DNA from: Saccharopolyspora thermophila
GTDB taxonomy: Bacteria; Actinomycetota; Actinomycetes; Mycobacteriales; Pseudonocardiaceae
Assembly (NCBI RefSeq): GCF_014646075.1
Contig: NZ_BMMT01000008.1
Span: 124,001-188,000 of the forward strand
Direction: 5' to 3'
DNA: 64,000 nt
Under the pieces are notes generated by a model, which searched no databases, was not told where the DNA came from, and was given only the letters and a program-made list of their open reading frames with translations. A program made the translations under genes and the position numbers. This document shows positions 1 through 9,150 of this stretch, in pieces. Positions within the stretch are counted from its first letter, which is position 1. Each line of letters starts with the position of its first letter.

Positions 1-2
1 CT

Positions 3-563
3 GTGTCCAGCGTCCTTGTCATTTCCGGAAGTCCGTCCCGCACGTCCAGGACCGAGCGGGTCGCCGACCACGTGGCGCAGCGCCTCGCCACCGACGGCCA
101 CCTCACCGACCACCTGCGCGTCCGCACCCTGCCGGCCGAATCGCTGCTCGGCGCCGACACCCGCGCCCCGGCGATCGCCGAGGCCGTCGAGCGTGTCGCC
201 GCGGCCGACGGCGTGGTGCTGGCCACCCCCACCTACAAGGCCAGCTTTTCCGGTCTGCTGAAGACGTTTTTGGATCTGCTGCCGCAGTTCGGGTTCGCGG
301 GCAAGGCGGTGCTGCCGCTGGCGACCGGAGGGACGATCGCGCACGTCCTCGCGCTGGACTACGCCCTGCGCCCGGTGGTGCACTCCCTCGGCGCGCGCCA
401 CGTGGTGCAGAGCTTCTTCCTGTTGGACAAGCACCTGACGGTGGTGGAGGACCAGTTGAGCATCCACCCGGACAGCGCCGAGCCGCTGGGCGATGTGATC
501 GAGCAGTTCACCAAAGCCCTGGACGGCATCCCGCACGCCACCGTCCTCGGCCGCCCCGCCTGA
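3..563 (+). CDS. NADPH-dependent FMN reductase (SsuE/MsuE-like)
   Basis: A 186-residue flavodoxin-fold reductase predicted to use NAD(P)H to reduce FMN, usually for a two-component flavin monooxygenase. The N-terminus has the flavin phosphate loop (VISGSPSRTSRT, about residues 6-17). A second conserved segment, ATPTYKASFSGLLKTFLD (about 74-91), is typical of SsuE/MsuE proteins. The length matches the family. The GTG start lies at the window edge, so its ribosome binding site cannot be seen. No monooxygenase is adjacent; the only monooxygenase remnant in the window is about 62 kb away, so its partner is unknown. Confidence 0.85.
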   Translation: MSSVLVISGSPSRTSRTERVADHVAQRLATDGHLTDHLRVRTLPAESLLGADTRAPAIAEAVERVAAADGVVLATPTYKASFSGLLKTFLDLLPQFGFAGKAVLPLATGGTIAHVLALDYALRPVVHSLGARHVVQSFFLLDKHLTVVEDQLSIHPDSAEPLGDVIEQFTKALDGIPHATVLGRPA

Positions 564-635
564 CCCCGATCCTCCCCACCTACCCCCAATCCGGTGACGC
601 CCGAAGGGCGCGCCGCCCAACAATCCCCAGAGGCA

Positions 636-689
636 GATTCGGGAATCCAGCCAGGCCCGGGGCTTCCGGGTTTCGGCGAACCTGGGAGG
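636..689. repeat. Hairpin-forming intergenic repeat, copy 1
   Basis: This lies between two convergent genes. It contains GATTC-GG-GAATC (636-647), a CCCGG/CCGGG hairpin, and the word TTTCGGCGAACCTGGGAGG (671-689). That word closely resembles one at 21008-21027. It may act as a bidirectional terminator. It belongs to a loose set of related sequences also seen near 21000, 54430 and 60390. Confidence 0.4.
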
Positions 690-694
690 GGGTG

Positions 695-1606
695 TCAGGA
701 GTGTTCTGGGGGGTTGATCTGGGAGGAGGGGATGGCCGAGGGTTCCGTGCCCCACTTGCGGAGGATGCGTTGGTAGGTGCCGTCGGCGATCAGTTTGTTC
801 ACCGCCGCCTGCAGCGCCGGGCACAACGGTGAGCCCTTCGGCAGCGCGAAACCAACGTCCAGACGGCGGAACTCGTTGAGGAACCGCAGGTTCGGCTGGA
901 GCCTCGTCGCATGGCGAAGTCCGTTGATGGTGCTCATCAGCACGTCGATCCGCCCCTGGTGCAGAGCCGAGTACAGCGCGCTCTGCTCGGAGTACACCTG
1001 GATCTGGTACGGCGGCCGACCGGTTTCGGCGCAGCGGTGCACGTTGGCGTTCAGCGTCGCCTCGAACGTGGTGCCCGAGCCGGTGCCGATGATGCGCCCG
1101 CACAGTTGCACGAGGTCGGTGACCGGCGCCAGATCGCTGTCCTGACGCACCGCGAAACCCTGGCCGTCGTCGATGTAGGTGACGAAGTCGATGGTCTGCT
1201 TGCGTTCCTCGGTGACACCGAAGTTGCCGGTGCCAACCTGGAACTTGCCGCTGCGCAGTGCGGGCAGGATGGTCTCGAACGCCGCCTCCTGGCGGTCGAT
1301 GCGCACCCCGAGCACGCGGCCCACGGCGTCGGCGATGTCGATGTCCAGGCCGACGATGGTCCGGTTGTCCGGCAGGTAGAACGCGTTCGGCGGAGTGCCG
1401 CCGACGGAACTGCCGAAGGTCAGCACGCCGGACTGGCGCACCTCCGGCGGCAGCAGTGCCGCGACCGACTCGTCCTTGCTCACGGTGGACACCACGTCGG
1501 CGGTGGCATCCAGGCCAGGTGCGGCATCGGGCGCGCTGGCCGCGCACCCGGCGAGCAACCCGGTGGCCAGCAGCAGCGCAGCAGTCGTCCTCACGCGCGA
1601 AAACAT
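695..1606 (-). CDS. Amino acid ABC transporter substrate-binding lipoprotein (family 3)
   Basis: A 303-residue extracytoplasmic receptor for a polar amino acid-type ABC importer. It has a lipoprotein signal with lipobox LAGC (Cys21), then the bilobed SBP_bac_3 fold. Visible signatures are GLDIDIADAVGRVLG, DFVTYIDDGQGFAV and the hinge-region GTGSGTTFEA. I chose ATG at 1606 because AAGGG lies about 8 bases upstream; the in-frame TTG at 1630 lacks a site. It is divergent from the permease and ATPase genes at 1935-3610, which supply the rest of the transporter. The ligand cannot be told from sequence. Confidence 0.88.
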   Translation of the reverse strand: MFSRVRTTAALLLATGLLAGCAASAPDAAPGLDATADVVSTVSKDESVAALLPPEVRQSGVLTFGSSVGGTPPNAFYLPDNRTIVGLDIDIADAVGRVLGVRIDRQEAAFETILPALRSGKFQVGTGNFGVTEERKQTIDFVTYIDDGQGFAVRQDSDLAPVTDLVQLCGRIIGTGSGTTFEATLNANVHRCAETGRPPYQIQVYSEQSALYSALHQGRIDVLMSTINGLRHATRLQPNLRFLNEFRRLDVGFALPKGSPLCPALQAAVNKLIADGTYQRILRKWGTEPSAIPSSQINPPEHS

Positions 1607-1848
1607 TCGGTGCACACCCTTCACAGGCAAACGGGTACGGCAGGTGGTGGTGGCGGACCCGTGCGGGGAGATGCCGGCAGGAGCGGCCGGCGGCGCGAAG
1701 CGGGAAACGGGTCAGCCGCGACAAGCGGCCGACCACACCAGGGCGAGGTCGATGTGGTTGCGCTTCACCAAACGCAGCTGCCTGGTCACGGGTCGAGAAT
1801 CGCCGGGCGCGTCAGTGGTGTCAACGCCGATCAACCTGTGGGACGCGG

Positions 1849-1876
1849 TTGACGCGGGAACCGCTCCGGCTACCGT
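1849..1876 (+). promoter_or_regulatory. Candidate promoter of the permease-ATPase operon
   Basis: TTGACG (1849-1854) and TACCGT (1871-1876) are separated by 16 bases, about 60 bases upstream of the permease start. A GTCAAC/GTTGAC inverted pair lies nearby. The 1607-1934 divergent intergenic region holds no gene. The promoter assignment is by resemblance only. Confidence 0.4.
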
Positions 1877-1934
1877 GATCGCCAGGTGGTGGCGGGACCG
1901 GGCGTCCATCCCTTCTCCCGCACAGGAAAATCCG

Positions 1935-2858
1935 ATGACCCGATCTTCGCATCTGCAGGCGGTGCCGGACGTCGAACCGGCCGCCGTCGCCACATCGCCG
2001 CCGGTGGTCCCGGCGCGGCACCCGGGCCGGTGGATCGCGGCGGTGGCCGCGCTGCTGGTGTTCGCCCTGGTGGTGTGGTCCATGGCCGCCAACCCGAACT
2101 TCCAGTGGTCGGTGGTTGCCGCGTACTTCTCGGTTCCGGCCGTGCTGCAAGGGCTCTGGCTCACGCTGTGGCTCACGGCGGTCACCATGGTGCTCGGTTT
2201 CGCCCTGGGCACGGTGCTGGCGGTCATGCGCCTGTCCGGTAACCCGGTGCTCAGCGGGCTGAGCTGGCTCTACACCTGGTTGTTCCGCTCCATCCCGCTG
2301 CTGGTGCAACTGCTGTTCTGGTTCAACATCGGGGCGCTGTACCCGACGCTGGGCTTCGGTCCGTTCACAGTGGACACCGTGAACCTGATCGGTGGCACCG
2401 CGACGGCGGTGATCGGCCTGGTGCTGCACGAGGCCGCCTACGCCGGGGAGGTGGTCCGCGCCGGAATCCTCTCGGTGGACGCCGGCCAGGCGGAGGCGGC
2501 GCAGTCACTGGGCATGACGAAGTCGCGGGTGCTGCGCCGGATCGTGCTGCCGCAGGCGATGCGCGCCATCATCCCGCCGGCCGGCAACATGCTCATCGGC
2601 ACCCTGAAGGGCACGTCGATCGTCAGCGTGATCGCGGTGCACGACCTGCTGCACTCGGTGCAGCTGATCTACAACCGCACCTACCAGGTGATCCCGCTGC
2701 TGCTGGTGGCGACCATCTGGTACCTGGTGATCACCTCGCTTTTGACGACGGCCCAGTACTACGTGGAGCGGCACTACGCCCGCGGCAGCCAGCGGGAACT
2801 GCCGCCGACACCGCTGCAGCGGCTTCGGCGCGCGCTGCGATCGAGGGGAGTGCGGTGA
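1935..2858 (+). CDS. Amino acid ABC transporter permease (HisM/GlnP family)
   Basis: A 307-residue inner-membrane permease. A cytoplasmic N-terminus of about 35 residues precedes several hydrophobic segments. The family's EAA-type coupling loop is clear: [20 protein letters not shown] followed by [24 protein letters not shown]. The ATG at 1935 has AGGAAA just upstream. The stop overlaps the ATPase start (ATGA), so the two are translationally coupled. Only one permease is present, so it probably forms a homodimer. It works with the divergent lipoprotein at 695-1606. Confidence 0.9.
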   Translation: MTRSSHLQAVPDVEPAAVATSPPVVPARHPGRWIAAVAALLVFALVVWSMAANPNFQWSVVAAYFSVPAVLQGLWLTLWLTAVTMVLGFALGTVLAVMRLSGNPVLSGLSWLYTWLFRSIPLLVQLLFWFNIGALYPTLGFGPFTVDTVNLIGGTATAVIGLVLHEAAYAGEVVRAGILSVDAGQAEAAQSLGMTKSRVLRRIVLPQAMRAIIPPAGNMLIGTLKGTSIVSVIAVHDLLHSVQLIYNRTYQVIPLLLVATIWYLVITSLLTTAQYYVERHYARGSQRELPPTPLQRLRRALRSRGVR

Positions 2859-3610
2859 TGCTGAAGATCTCGGGACTGCACAAGAGCTTCGGCGCGACAC
2901 CGGTGTTGCGCGGCGTGGACCTGACCGTGGCGCGCGGCCAGGTCACGTGCGTGATCGGTCCCTCGGGATCGGGCAAGAGCACGCTGCTGCGCTGCATCAA
3001 CCACCTGGAGAAGGTCGATGCCGGGCGCGTCGAGGTGGACGGCGCACTGGTCGGCTACCGCGAGGTCGGCGGGCGGCTGCGGGAACTGCCGGACCGCGTG
3101 GTGGCCCGCCAGCGGGCCGGCATCGGCATGGTGTTCCAGAACTTCAACCTCTTCGGCCACCTGACGGTGCTGGAGAACCTGATCGAAGCGCCGATCGGCG
3201 TGCTGGGGGTACCCCGCGCGCAGGCCCGCGAGCGTGCGCGGGAGCAGCTGCGCCGGGTCGGCCTAAAAGGGCGCGAGGACGCCTATCCCCGCCAGCTGTC
3301 GGGCGGCCAGCAACAACGCATCGCGATCGCCCGCGCGCTCACGATGGAGCCGAAGCTGCTGCTGTTCGACGAGCCGACCAGCGCCCTGGATCCGGAACTG
3401 GTGGGCGAGGTCCTGGCGGTGATGCGGGACCTGGCGCAAGCGGGCCAGACGATGGTGGTGGTCACCCACGAGATCGGCTTCGCCCGCGAGGTGGCCGACG
3501 AGGTGGTGTTCCTCGACGGCGGCGAAGCACTGGAATCCGGCCCACCCGAGGAACTCCTGGACAACCCCCGCCACCCCAGAACCCGCGAGTTCCTCCACCG
3601 GGTCCTCTGA
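2855..3610 (+). CDS. Amino acid ABC transporter ATP-binding protein (GlnQ family)
   Basis: A 251-residue nucleotide-binding subunit of a polar amino acid importer. It has Walker [10 protein letters not shown] (about residues 33-41), the Q-loop in [21 protein letters not shown] signature [15 protein letters not shown], Walker [13 protein letters not shown] and the H-loop VVTHE. These are all intact and typical of GlnQ/HisP. It overlaps the permease by four bases. Its stop is followed by hairpins in the convergent gap before the TetR gene. Confidence 0.92.
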   Translation: MMLKISGLHKSFGATPVLRGVDLTVARGQVTCVIGPSGSGKSTLLRCINHLEKVDAGRVEVDGALVGYREVGGRLRELPDRVVARQRAGIGMVFQNFNLFGHLTVLENLIEAPIGVLGVPRAQARERAREQLRRVGLKGREDAYPRQLSGGQQQRIAIARALTMEPKLLLFDEPTSALDPELVGEVLAVMRDLAQAGQTMVVVTHEIGFAREVADEVVFLDGGEALESGPPEELLDNPRHPRTREFLHRVL

Positions 3611-3663
3611 CGCGGCAGCCGCGGGCGCCGTGTTGGGAGATCTCACCGGCGGAAGTGCCGCTG

Positions 3664-3699
3664 CCTGCGGCAAGCAGGAGCGTGACCCGATTTGGGTCA
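3664..3699. terminator. Paired hairpins between convergent genes
   Basis: CCTGC-GGCAA-GCAGG (3664-3678) and TGACCC-GATTT-GGGTCA (3683-3699) sit between the ABC operon and the convergent TetR gene. They form a plausible bidirectional terminator, although no U-tract follows. Confidence 0.4.
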
Positions 3700-4326
3700 G
3701 TCCGCGCTGGGAAGGCGGGGCGGTTCGACCGCTGACGCGCGGAGGGGGCCGTCGATCCAGTTCTGGATCAACGGGGCCGTGATCGCGATCAGGTTCTCCT
3801 TGGGCTCCCCGCTGATCGCTTGCGTGCGCAGCACCAGGCGGGCCGCGCCCAGGCCCATCAGGACGCTGCAGACCAGTTCCGCGCGCAGGCGTGCGTCCGG
3901 GCCGGTGAGGCGCTCGGCGAGGCGGGTGACCAGTTGGTGTTCGAAGTTCGCGCGGAACTGGGCACCCGCCGACCGCGACGAGGTGAACACCGCGCGGACC
4001 AGCGGGTCGCCCTGGGTTCGCTCGTGGTGGTCCAGCAGCGTGCGGACCATGTGCTCGCCGAGCCGCGGCAGTTCGCAGTCCAGCAGGCGTTCCGCGTCCT
4101 GCTCGAAACCCGACGCCTCGGCGAACAGGTTCTCCTTGCTGCCGAAGTACTTCACCACCAGTGCCGCGCTGACCTCCGCCTCCGCGGCGATGTCACGCAG
4201 CGTCACGTCGGCGTAGCCGCAGGAGGAGAAGCGGCGGCGCGCGACCTTCAGGATGGCCTCGCGGGTGGCGCACGCGTCCCGTCGCTGGTCCTCGCCGACC
4301 GTGGTGGCCGCACCCGTGCTGGACAT
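3697..4326 (-). CDS. TetR family transcriptional regulator
   Basis: A 209-residue repressor. The N-terminal HTH is clear: AILKVARRRFSSCGYADVTL, then RDIAAEAEVSAALVVKYFGS (about residues 25-63). The variable C-terminal domain should bind a small ligand. It follows the MFS gene by 10 bases on the same strand, so the two are probably co-transcribed. It likely represses that exporter and itself through the paired palindromes at 5809-5847. The inducer cannot be inferred. Confidence 0.88.
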   Translation of the reverse strand: MSSTGAATTVGEDQRRDACATREAILKVARRRFSSCGYADVTLRDIAAEAEVSAALVVKYFGSKENLFAEASGFEQDAERLLDCELPRLGEHMVRTLLDHHERTQGDPLVRAVFTSSRSAGAQFRANFEHQLVTRLAERLTGPDARLRAELVCSVLMGLGAARLVLRTQAISGEPKENLIAITAPLIQNWIDGPLRASAVEPPRLPSAD

Positions 4327-4336
4327 GCCGTTCAGG

Positions 4337-5788
4337 CTAGCGTGAGCTCCCGGCCGCGGTCGCCACCTGTGCGGTAACAGGCGCGAACCGATGCGCCGGC
4401 GGGGTGACCACCGCGATCAGCGCGGCCACCAGCGCCGCGCCGCCCGCCACCGCGAATACCCACGAGTAGGCCAGCAGCGACGGGTGGTTCACGCCGCCCA
4501 CCCGCACCACCGACCCCGTCGTCAACGCCACCACGATCGCGCTGCAGATGGACGTGCCGATCGAGCGAGCCAGGCTGTTGAGGCTGTTGGCGGCGGCCGT
4601 CTCGGTCGGCGGCACCGCCTGCATGATCAGCGTCGGCAGCGCGCCGTAGGCCAGCGCGCCGCCGATCGCGCCGACGGTCAGGATGGCCACCACCAACGGC
4701 AGCGGGTCGTGCAGCAGCGCCCCGGCGAGGTTGCCGATGGTCAGCACGACGCCGCCGATGATCAGCGTGGTGCGCGGTCCGCGACGCCGGGAGATCCGCG
4801 CCGACACCGGGGAGAACACGCCCATCGCGCCGCCGATGGGCAGCAGCACCAGGCCGCTGACCACCAGCGACATGCCGAACCCGTACCCGGTGCCCACCGG
4901 GGCCTGCAGGATCTGCGCGCCCACCAGGAACCCGGCGAACATCGCCATCCCGATCAGCACCGACGCGATGTTGGTCAGCAGCACGGTCGGGTGCGCGGAC
5001 ACCCGCAGGTCCACCAGCGGCGTGCTCGTGCGCAGCTCGAAGGTGCCCCACACGGCGAACAGCACCGCCGCCGCAGCCAGCAGCCCAAGGATGGTCCCGC
5101 TCATCCAGCCCCACTCGTTGCCCTTGGACACCGCCAGCAGCAGGCAGGTCAGCGCGCCGGACAGCAGCACCGCGCCGACGAGGTCGAACCTGCCGCCGCT
5201 GCGCAGCGACGACTCCGGCACCACCAGCCGGACCAGCACGAACTCGGCGACGGCGAACAGCGCGGCGCCCGCGAACAGCCAGTGCCAGTTCAGCTCCTCG
5301 GCCACCAGGCCGGTCACCGGAAGCCCCACCGCGCCGCCGATGCCCAGCGTCGCGCTCATCAGCGCCACCCCGGACCCGACCCGGTCCTCCGGCAGCTCGT
5401 CGCGCATGATGCTGATGCCCAGCGGGACCACACCGATCGCCGCCCCCTGCAGCACCCGGCCCACCAGCACCGCCGCGAAGTCGTCGCTGACCGCGCCGAT
5501 CGCGCTGCCGGCAGCCATGGTGGCCAGCGAGATCAGCAGCATCCGGCGCTTGCCGTACATGTCGCCGAGCCTCCCGAGCACCGGCGCGCACACCGCGCCG
5601 GCCACCAGCGTGGCGGTGACCAGCCAGCCCGCGTTGGAGCGGGAGGTACCCAGCAGCCGGGGGAACTCGGGTAACAGGGGGACGACGAGGGTCTGCATCA
5701 ACGACACCGCGATCCCGCACGAGGCGAGCACCCCGATGACGAGCTTGGAGCGTCGCGATGCGGGGGAAGCGGGTGTGGCGCTGCTCAT
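4337..5788 (-). CDS. MFS transporter (drug-efflux DHA type)
   Basis: A 483-residue major facilitator protein, predicted as a proton-coupled exporter. MFS motif A is seen as GRLGDMYGKRR between helices 2 and 3. Many hydrophobic spans follow, consistent with 12-14 helices. An ARISRRRGPRT loop repeats the motif in the second half. I chose ATG 5788 because GAGGAG lies 6 bases upstream; the in-frame ATG at 5824 lies inside an operator-like palindrome and lacks a binding site. It is the first gene of a two-gene operon with the TetR regulator. Confidence 0.85.
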   Translation of the reverse strand: MSSATPASPASRRSKLVIGVLASCGIAVSLMQTLVVPLLPEFPRLLGTSRSNAGWLVTATLVAGAVCAPVLGRLGDMYGKRRMLLISLATMAAGSAIGAVSDDFAAVLVGRVLQGAAIGVVPLGISIMRDELPEDRVGSGVALMSATLGIGGAVGLPVTGLVAEELNWHWLFAGAALFAVAEFVLVRLVVPESSLRSGGRFDLVGAVLLSGALTCLLLAVSKGNEWGWMSGTILGLLAAAAVLFAVWGTFELRTSTPLVDLRVSAHPTVLLTNIASVLIGMAMFAGFLVGAQILQAPVGTGYGFGMSLVVSGLVLLPIGGAMGVFSPVSARISRRRGPRTTLIIGGVVLTIGNLAGALLHDPLPLVVAILTVGAIGGALAYGALPTLIMQAVPPTETAAANSLNSLARSIGTSICSAIVVALTTGSVVRVGGVNHPSLLAYSWVFAVAGGAALVAALIAVVTPPAHRFAPVTAQVATAAGSSR

Positions 5789-5808
5789 TCGGCTCCTCGC
5801 GATCGACT

Positions 5809-5847
5809 GTGAACCGGTGTTCACCGCAGGAGTAAACCTGTGTTCAC
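5809..5847. promoter_or_regulatory. Twin palindromic operators upstream of MFS-tetR
   Basis: Two near-identical 16-bp sites: GTGAACCGGTGTTCAC (5809-5824, perfect 6-bp arms) and GTAAACCTGTGTTCAC (5832-5847, one arm mismatch). Their centres are 23 bp apart, about two helical turns. They lie 20-60 bases upstream of the MFS start, where TetR repressors usually bind. Assignment to the adjacent TetR is inference. Confidence 0.6.
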
Positions 5848-5968
5848 CCTGTCCCGCAAGATCCGTCTGAGTCGATCCAGTCCTTCGTCCGACCGCGTTC
5901 CACCATGTGGATGTCCACAGTGGTCACAGCGCCGCTGGCGCCTCGTGCTCGGGCCGGGTGAACGGCTG

Positions 5969-6394
5969 CTACCGGGCCGCGTGGAATCGGAGGTGGAATC
6001 TTCCGATCCACAGCTCGTCGCCGTCGGACATCCTGGCGTAGTCGATGGGGTGCCGATTGAGGTAGGTGCCGTTGAGCGACTCGGCGTCGGTGACGACGTA
6101 GTGGTCCCCGTCGTGCTGGATCGCGGCGTGGCGCCGGGAGACGGTGGGGTCGTCGAGCACGATGTCGCACTCGCGGCCGCGGCCGATCGTGGCGGGGGCG
6201 GTCACGGGGAACCGGCGGCCGGTGCCCGGGCCCTGGGTGATCACCAGTTCCGGCTGCCGCGCGGGACCGGGGGCGGCCGGGGCCCCGGGCTGGTCCGCCT
6301 CGGCGGCGGGCGGTTCGATCCACGGCCGCGTGTGGTCCGCGCGGGCGGGCGTGTACTGGCCAGATCTCGGTGGACCGGTGTGGTTCTGCTGCAT
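5969..6394 (-). CDS. FHA domain-containing protein
   Basis: A 141-residue protein. A Pro/Ala-rich, probably disordered N-terminal half leads to a C-terminal forkhead-associated domain that binds phosphothreonine. FHA hallmarks are visible: the start strand ELVITQGPGTGRRFPV, TIGRGRECDIVLDDPTVSRRHA (Gly-Arg, Ser-Arg-Arg-His) and ESLNGTYLN. ATG 6394 is preferred because GGGAGGCGGGG precedes it; an upstream in-frame start at 6514 would overlap the next gene. Such proteins read Ser/Thr kinase signalling, but no kinase is nearby. Confidence 0.85.
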   Translation of the reverse strand: MQQNHTGPPRSGQYTPARADHTRPWIEPPAAEADQPGAPAAPGPARQPELVITQGPGTGRRFPVTAPATIGRGRECDIVLDDPTVSRRHAAIQHDGDHYVVTDAESLNGTYLNRHPIDYARMSDGDELWIGRFHLRFHAAR

Positions 6395-6510
6395 GAGCCC
6401 CGCCTCCCTCGTCGCCGTCGGCGCTGGACTCCACGGTAGCCGCCGGGCTTCCCGAGCCGTCCAGAGTACCCGCGCCCCGCGAGCGAGCTCGCGGGGCGCG
6501 GGTACACCGC

Positions 6511-7260
6511 TCACGCCGGTACGCGTTGTCCCGTTCGAACGCCCGCGGGCGGCCAGTTGGTCATCACCTTGGGGCGCGGGGGCGCGTAGGTGCGGACCTT
6601 CGAGGTGGTCAGGCCGAGCCGGACCAGGGATTCGGCGATCGTCACCGCAGCGGTCACGCCGTCGACGACCGGGACGCCGGTGCGGTGGACCACGCGTTCG
6701 GCGAGCCCCGACATGCCACCGCAGCCGAGGCAGATGACCTCGGCCCGGTCGTCCCGCACCGCGCGGGCCGCCTGTTCGGCGATGGCGTCGACGGCGGCCG
6801 CGGGGTCCCGCTCGAGGTCCAGCACCGCCAGGCCGCTGGCGCGCACGGATGCGCAGCGGGCGCTGAGACCGGCGAGGCGCAGGCGGTCCTCGATCAGCGG
6901 GACCGTGCGGTCCAGGCTGGTGACCACCGAGTAGGTCCGGCCCAGGAACTGGGCGGTGCTCGCGGCTGCCTCGGTGATGTCGACGACCGGGACGTCGAAC
7001 AGCTCCTGCAGCCCCTCCCGGCCGTGCTCGCCGTAGCCGGCCTGGATGATCGCGTCGAAGGGCTCCGGGTAGCCGCGGACGGCCTCCATCACGGCGATCG
7101 CGGCAAGGTAGCTCTCGTAGTTGCCCTCGACGGACGCCGCGCCGAACGACGGTGTCAGCGGCACGATCTCGGTGCCCGGGGAGGCGACGGTCGCCGCCTG
7201 CTCGCCGATGGACCGGGTGATCGACTCGGTGGTGTTGACGTTGACGACGAGGATGCGCAT
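6511..7260 (-). CDS. Aspartate/glutamate/hydantoin racemase family protein
   Basis: A 249-residue member of the Asp/Glu racemase superfamily, closest in style to hydantoin or allantoin racemases, which use two cysteines. N-terminal VVNVNTTESITRSIGEQAA and C-terminal EVICLGCGGMSGLAERV (one catalytic Cys region) are typical. The other expected cysteine, after the middle IIQAGYGEHGREGLQE segment, is not in its common place, so activity needs caution. It lies 41 bases after an NCS1 permease on the same strand. Together they suggest uptake and racemisation of a hydantoin, allantoin or related ureide. Confidence 0.75.
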   Translation of the reverse strand: MRILVVNVNTTESITRSIGEQAATVASPGTEIVPLTPSFGAASVEGNYESYLAAIAVMEAVRGYPEPFDAIIQAGYGEHGREGLQELFDVPVVDITEAAASTAQFLGRTYSVVTSLDRTVPLIEDRLRLAGLSARCASVRASGLAVLDLERDPAAAVDAIAEQAARAVRDDRAEVICLGCGGMSGLAERVVHRTGVPVVDGVTAAVTIAESLVRLGLTTSKVRTYAPPRPKVMTNWPPAGVRTGQRVPA

Positions 7261-7301
7261 CGTTGGACTTTCTTGAGATGGGCCGGGATTCGGCAAGGAT
7301 T

Positions 7302-8783
7302 TCACTCGGCGGGGACGGCGATGGATTCGCCGTCGACGTCCCGGAACTGGGGCCTGCGGTCGCCGATCGCGGAGTAGATGGCCGCGGCGAGGATCGCCCC
7401 GATGAACCAGGAGAAGCCGGCGACCACGCTGAAGGCGGGCAGCAGCGCCACGACGACGGCGATGGCGGCGGCCGGGACCAACGCCCAGACGGCCCTGGGG
7501 TTGTAGCCGCCGCGGTAGTGGAAGTCGCCGCCCGGGTCCTCGCGGTAGAGGTCCGGGACGTTGACGCGGGTTTTCCGCAGCAGCCAGTAGTCCGCCATGA
7601 TCACGCCGAAGACGGGGCCGAGCAGCGCGCCGAGACCGCCGAGGAAGTAGTTCACCACGACCGGGCTGTTGTAGAGGTTCCAGGGCAGGATGGCCAGGCC
7701 GATGAGGGCGCTGACCAGGCCCGCCCGGCGGAAGTTCAGCCGCCGCGGGAAGAGGTTCACCAGCACGTAGATCGGGGCCACGAAGTTGGCCATCAGGTTC
7801 ACCGCGATCGTCAGCACGACCAGGGCGATCGAGGCGCACGCCAGCATGAGAAGGTTCGGGACGTTCTGCACGATGTCGGTCGGGCTGGTGATTACGCGTC
7901 CGTCCAACGTGAACTGGGCCCCGCTGAGCACGACGACGATGGTGGCGAAGAACAGCATGTTCACCGGAATCCCGATGAGGTTGCCCACAACGATCGACCG
8001 GCGGCTCCTGGCCGAGCGGGTGAAGTCGCAGAAGTTCAGCACGAAGGTCCCGTAGATCACCACCCACAGCGCGGCGCCCTGCAGGATCTGCAGCCACATC
8101 GCGGCGCCGGTGAGCGGCTGCGCGGTGGACAGGGAGATCGAACCGCCGGCCCGGACGAACATCCAGATCGCCAGGGCGCACATGGTGATCAGGGTGATCG
8201 GCGCGGCGACCGCCATGTACCTGCGGATCACGTGCATGCCGTAGCTGACGATGAGGACCTGTACCGCCCAGAGCGCGAGGAACGTGACCCAGCCCAGCGC
8301 CGACAACCCCAGCGCGGTGTGCTCCTGCCACGAGGCCAACCCGGGGAACAGGGCGACGAGCAGCGCGTTCAGCACCGAGGACGCGAGGTAGGTCTGGATG
8401 CCGAACCAGGCAATGGCGACCGCGCCGCGGACGGCTGCGGGAATCTGGGCACCCTTGACGCCGAAGGCGATGCGGCTCATGACGGGGAACGGCACGCCGG
8501 TCTTGTGCCCCATGTAGCCCGAGAGCGTCAGCAGCAAAAACAACAGTGCGGAGGCCAGCAGGAAGGCCAGCAGGATGCCCCACACGCTGAGGCCGAGTGC
8601 GAACAGGCCGATCGCGAAGGCGTAGTTGCCGAGGCTGTGCACGTCGTTGGCCCAGAGGGTGAAGACGTTGTAGGCGCCCCAGCGTCGCCCTTCCTTCTTC
8701 GTCGGCGCGAGGTCATGGCTGTACAGAGCGGTGCTCGTGGTGCCGGTTGTGCCCCCGGCCACTCTGTTGTCCGTGGCGGTCAT
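7302..8783 (-). CDS. NCS1 family nucleobase/hydantoin/allantoin permease
   Basis: A 493-residue cation symporter of the nucleobase:cation symporter-1 family. The N-terminus carries the family signature GAYNVFTLWANDVHSLGNYA (about residues 35-54). About 12 hydrophobic segments follow, and MADYWLLRKTRVNVPDLYRE near the end matches Mhp1/PucI-type proteins. It is first in a two-gene unit with the racemase, which suggests a hydantoin, allantoin or similar heterocycle as substrate. The exact substrate is not decidable here. Confidence 0.85.
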   Translation of the reverse strand: MTATDNRVAGGTTGTTSTALYSHDLAPTKKEGRRWGAYNVFTLWANDVHSLGNYAFAIGLFALGLSVWGILLAFLLASALLFLLLTLSGYMGHKTGVPFPVMSRIAFGVKGAQIPAAVRGAVAIAWFGIQTYLASSVLNALLVALFPGLASWQEHTALGLSALGWVTFLALWAVQVLIVSYGMHVIRRYMAVAAPITLITMCALAIWMFVRAGGSISLSTAQPLTGAAMWLQILQGAALWVVIYGTFVLNFCDFTRSARSRRSIVVGNLIGIPVNMLFFATIVVVLSGAQFTLDGRVITSPTDIVQNVPNLLMLACASIALVVLTIAVNLMANFVAPIYVLVNLFPRRLNFRRAGLVSALIGLAILPWNLYNSPVVVNYFLGGLGALLGPVFGVIMADYWLLRKTRVNVPDLYREDPGGDFHYRGGYNPRAVWALVPAAAIAVVVALLPAFSVVAGFSWFIGAILAAAIYSAIGDRRPQFRDVDGESIAVPAE

Positions 8784-9043
8784 GCGGCTGCTCCCGGGTT
8801 TCGGCGTTGAAACGATCGGTGCCCTGGTTCCGGAGGGATGCGGGGTGGCCCGCTGCCGCGGGCGGTGTGGCGGGGAAGTCCCCAGGGTGCCACATGCCCG
8901 TCGTCATCCCAGCTCAGCGTGCTGGAGCGCGGAGGTGCCGGGGTGCGCGCCAGATGCTGCCGGTCGTCCGGCGCCGCTGCCGGGTGCGGTGCCGGAGTTC
9001 GTGGAGTTATGGAATCTAAGTTTCGTTATGTGGAAGTATAGGA

Positions 9044-9057
9044 TTGTGTATACGTAA
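9044..9057. promoter_or_regulatory. Candidate GntR operator in AT-rich promoter region
   Basis: TTGTGTATACGTAA is centred on GTATAC, like the TTGTATACAA-type sites of FadR-subfamily GntR proteins. It lies in a conspicuously AT-rich stretch (about 9000-9060) of the 8784-9150 intergenic region, which holds no gene. It may control the NCS1-racemase operon through the GntR at 9151-9810. This is inference. Confidence 0.4.
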
Positions 9058-9150
9058 GGTAGATCCGCGCGAACCGCTGGTCAAGAGTTCCGCGGAAACG
9101 GTCCGATGCCGTTCGCGTAGCCAAATGTCGCGCCTGCGACGGCGCGGCAG

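Noticed and set aside
1395-1934. 180-residue N-terminal extension of the amino acid permease
   Set aside because: It crosses the divergent promoter region and the 5' end of the lipoprotein gene. ATG 1935 has a ribosome site and gives the usual permease length.
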